DNA from: Clostridia bacterium
GTDB lineage: Bacteria; Bacillota; Clostridia; Oscillospirales; CAG-272
DNA: 7,894 nucleotides
NCBI GenBank assembly: GCA_017518025.1
Contig: JAFWWR010000350.1
Span: 1 to 7,894, forward strand
Direction: 5' to 3'
Position 1 is the first letter of the stretch. Every line of letters begins with the position of its first letter. Below, in pieces: positions 6,057 to 7,894 of this stretch. A program made the position numbers and the translations under genes. The notes beneath the pieces are model-generated. The model ran no database searches and was not told the origin of the DNA. It saw only the letters and a program-made list of their open reading frames with translations.

Positions 6057-6710
6057 TTATCTGCCGCCCGTCTTCCCCGTCAGAACGGCAAGACCGATAC
6101 GTAAAACGTTGATGAGCCGTATCGCCGCTTCGGCGTCGGCGTCGAAGGCGATCTTCTCCGCGAGAAAATCCGCGTCCGCGGAGATCGCCCCGGGTCCCGC
6201 ACGGAACGTGACCGCCGCGGGCAGCAGCTCCGTCAGGTACGACAGGGCTCCGGCGACGGCGCCGTAGGTCTTCGCGGTCTCCGCCGCGTCGTCGCCTCCC
6301 ACGGTCACGCGGAAGCGCTTGACAGTGACGGTTATCTTCTTCGAGTATTTTCCGGCGGTTTTGACGGCGAGGCGGACGATGGATTTGATATCCTCGATCC
6401 GCTCGGAGAGCGATTTTTTCTCCTTCTCCGCTTTTTCCGTCTTTTCCTTCTTCTTTTTCGCTTCCTTCGCCGCCTTCCGTTTTTCCTTTTTCCTCAGTTT
6501 TTCGCTCATTTTGAGGTACTTCTTCTGGGAAAACTTCGAGAGGGGGATCTTCTTTCGTTTCTTCTTCCGGGGGAAGATCTTTATCATGACCGGCCCCAGC
6601 CCCGCGCGGACTGTCAGAGGATCGCCCGTCACGACCCGGACCCGGAATTTCGACATGAGGAGCAGGACGAAGAAGAGGATTATCGCCGATATGATGATCA
6701 GCGGCTTCAT
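6057..6710 (-). CDS. DUF2953 family protein (YtfI-like) with a lysine-rich central segment
   Basis: This 217-residue protein has no assigned biochemical function. It begins with one strong membrane segment (about residues 4-19, IIISAIILFFVLLLM) followed by KFRVRV, as expected for a signal anchor. Residues 49-99 are extraordinarily basic, with 24 lysines in 51 residues, and look like a charged helix or coiled coil. The C-terminal half (about 104-217) alternates strand-like segments (KITVTVKRFRVTVGGDDA) with AETAKTYGAVAGALSYLTELLP, the pattern seen in DUF2953 proteins. Position is the second line of evidence: in B. subtilis ytfI (DUF2953) is next to ytfJ (gerW), and here the GerW/YtfJ gene follows 39 nt downstream. 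It starts at ATG 6710 inside the scpB stop region with GGAG upstream. The family role may be sporulation- or envelope-related, but that is inference. Confidence 0.75.
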   Translation of the reverse strand: MKPLIIISAIILFFVLLLMSKFRVRVVTGDPLTVRAGLGPVMIKIFPRKKKRKKIPLSKFSQKKYLKMSEKLRKKEKRKAAKEAKKKKEKTEKAEKEKKSLSERIEDIKSIVRLAVKTAGKYSKKITVTVKRFRVTVGGDDAAETAKTYGAVAGALSYLTELLPAAVTFRAGPGAISADADFLAEKIAFDADAEAAIRLINVLRIGLAVLTGKTGGR

Positions 6711-7441
6711 TCCGTTTCTCCGCCGCCGGTTTCCTCTCCGGCGAGCTCGGTTTTGATGGTGTACTGCCCGGAGATCTCCGTCAGCCCTTCGCCCAGGATA
6801 TCGTCCCTTGACACCGCGGGCAGATCGGAGAGGGAAGAGAGACCGAAAACTCTCAGAAAGTTCTCCGTGGTCCTGTAAAGGCGCGGATGACCCGGCACGT
6901 CCAGCCGTCCGCAGGGCTCGATGAGCCCCTTGTCGAACAGCGACGACACCGTGTAGCTCGAATCCACTCCGCGCACCGTGTCGATGTAAACTCTCGTCAC
7001 CGGCTGGTTATACGCGATGATGGCGAGCACCTCGAGAGACGTGTTGGACAGGTTGCCGCCCCTCCTGATCCCCAGCGCCTCTCTCACGAATTTGCCGTAG
7101 TCCTCTTTCGTGCAGAGCTGGCACGAATCGGGGTAGACCGCCAGCATCACGCCGCGCTCGATCCCGCATTCACCGTTGTACTTGTCCGCGTAGTCGCCGA
7201 CGATCTTCCGGCACGTCCCGGCGGTGGTGCCCAGCACCTCAGCGAGTTTCGCGTAGGTGACCGGGTGACCTGCGGCAAAGAGGACCGCTTCGATGATCCG
7301 CTCGCACTTCGGCACGTCTCCGGTCAGATCCTCTCTCTCGGGCTCGTCCGCTGTCATGCATTCGCCCAGAGTGAGTCTGTCGCCCAGTCCCGCCGCGTCG
7401 GCAATGGTCTTTTTTTCTTCCATGTTGTTTGCGTTGTCCAA
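6707..7441 (-). CDS. scpB: ScpB, chromosome segregation/condensation protein B
   Basis: ScpB is the KITE-type winged-helix subunit of SMC-ScpAB; a dimer binds the middle of ScpA and modulates the SMC ATPase cycle. The 244-residue product has the family core: KCERIIEAVLFAAGHPVTY (about 45-63) begins the first winged helix. LSNTSLEVLAIIAYNQPVTR (131-150), the following D-T-V-R-G-V, and GRLDVPGHPRLYRTTENFL (178-196) form the signature second domain. FGLSSLSDLP closes it. The translation starts at TTG 7441. About 44 residues precede the core, longer than in B. subtilis ScpB (about 200 residues in all), and this leader is acidic and probably disordered. The C-terminal tail is also Gly/Glu-rich. 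The stop codon overlaps the next gene's start in an ATGA, suggesting translational coupling. Confidence 0.93.
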   Translation of the reverse strand: MDNANNMEEKKTIADAAGLGDRLTLGECMTADEPEREDLTGDVPKCERIIEAVLFAAGHPVTYAKLAEVLGTTAGTCRKIVGDYADKYNGECGIERGVMLAVYPDSCQLCTKEDYGKFVREALGIRRGGNLSNTSLEVLAIIAYNQPVTRVYIDTVRGVDSSYTVSSLFDKGLIEPCGRLDVPGHPRLYRTTENFLRVFGLSSLSDLPAVSRDDILGEGLTEISGQYTIKTELAGEETGGGETE

Positions 7442-7449
7442 GTGGCTCG

Positions 7450-7456
7450 CACCTCC
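7450..7456 (-). promoter_or_regulatory. Shine-Dalgarno site that sets the TTG start of scpB
   Basis: The minus strand reads GGAGGTG, a full match to the anti-SD end of 16S rRNA, 8 nt before TTG at 7441. The next in-frame ATG, at 7423, has only an A/C-rich sequence before it and no such site, so the TTG start is preferred. Confidence 0.65.
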
Positions 7457-7464
7457 GTTTTCAC

Positions 7465-7894
7465 TTATTCCGTCAGGCCGCTGAACGCTTCCGACAGCGC
7501 CTCGTCCGTGGCCTCGTCGCTGAGGCGCACGCTTATGTGGGACGTGGCCGTGACGACTCCGTCGACCTCTTCGGCGCCGTCGAGGGACACGGTGACGTAT
7601 CCGCTCTTGAAGAGCTCCAGTATCGCCATGAACTTGGCGATGAGCTCCGATCGGCCCGCCGAGACGAGGTATTCGTCAAGGTACAGTTTTTTGTTTCTTT
7701 TCAGCCGCGACACCAGATTCGTCGCCACCTCCACTACGGAGACCGCCGGCGGAGCAACGAAGGGGGTGAACTTGTCCCTCTCCTTTTCGTCGTTAACGGG
7801 CGATTCCTTCATGGCGCGGATCAGCGCCACCCGGAGCAGCTCCGCGTCGTGATCCGCCACGAAGGATTTGTCCACGGATATCTCATCCTGATCC
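7465..7894 (-). CDS. scpA: ScpA, chromosome segregation/condensation protein A (C-terminal part; start beyond window)
   Basis: ScpA is the kleisin subunit of the bacterial SMC-ScpAB condensin; it bridges the SMC heads and binds an ScpB dimer to compact and segregate the chromosome. The reading frame stays open to the right edge, so 142 C-terminal residues are visible of a protein normally near 250. A GTG at 7875 could be mistaken for a start, but it has no ribosome binding site and the frame continues upstream. The stretch from LYLDEYLVSAGRSELIAKF through MAILELFKSGYVTVS matches the ScpA C-terminal winged helix, which contacts the SMC head. It is followed by an acidic tail ending SGLTE. The scpB gene begins 23 nt downstream, the standard scpA-scpB arrangement, and this supports the call strongly. 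Confidence 0.9.
   Translation of the reverse strand, partial: DQDEISVDKSFVADHDAELLRVALIRAMKESPVNDEKERDKFTPFVAPPAVSVVEVATNLVSRLKRNKKLYLDEYLVSAGRSELIAKFMAILELFKSGYVTVSLDGAEEVDGVVTATSHISVRLSDEATDEALSEAFSGLTE

Overview
The window carries a set of ordinary housekeeping genes from a Gram-positive anaerobe. Every supported gene lies on the minus strand, so transcription runs from right to left. By eye the GC content is near 60%. The order scpA-scpB-DUF2953-gerW/ytfJ-dacB-rluB, the BioY/BirA pair, an AGCS amino acid symporter and the purine-rich Shine-Dalgarno sites all point to Bacillota, most likely a high-GC member of the Clostridia. No genus can be named from this sequence. I see no mobile element, CRISPR array, tRNA or rRNA.

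Region 1 (about 7894 down to 3209) looks like one long operon. It holds the C-terminal part of scpA (cut by the window edge), scpB, a DUF2953 protein, a GerW/YtfJ family protein, a D-Ala-D-Ala carboxypeptidase, an RluB-type pseudouridine synthase and a small GNAT-like protein. Junctions are tight: a 4-nt ATGA overlap at scpB/DUF2953, a 9-nt gap at dacB/rluB and a 14-nt overlap at rluB/GNAT. The widest gap is 105 nt, before dacB. In B. subtilis and many clostridia spmA and spmB sit between dacB and rluB; here they are absent.

Region 2 (3209 to 1515) is a biotin uptake and regulation unit. A 15-bp perfect inverted repeat matches a BirA operator. It overlaps the -35 box of a near-consensus promoter and, as RNA, would also form a terminator hairpin for Region 1. 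It is followed by bioY (biotin S component) and birA (repressor and biotin-protein ligase), joined by a TAATG overlap. A GC-rich hairpin after birA probably ends the transcript. The likely circuit is that BirA with biotinyl-AMP shuts off both biotin uptake and its own synthesis.

Region 3 (1449 to 1) holds an AGCS-family sodium/amino acid symporter, then the first 24 codons of an unrecognised gene leaving the window.

The most notable observation is the 34-bp element at 3161-3194, where operator, promoter element and terminator appear superimposed. The rest is well-conserved core biology, and I found no convincing novel system.
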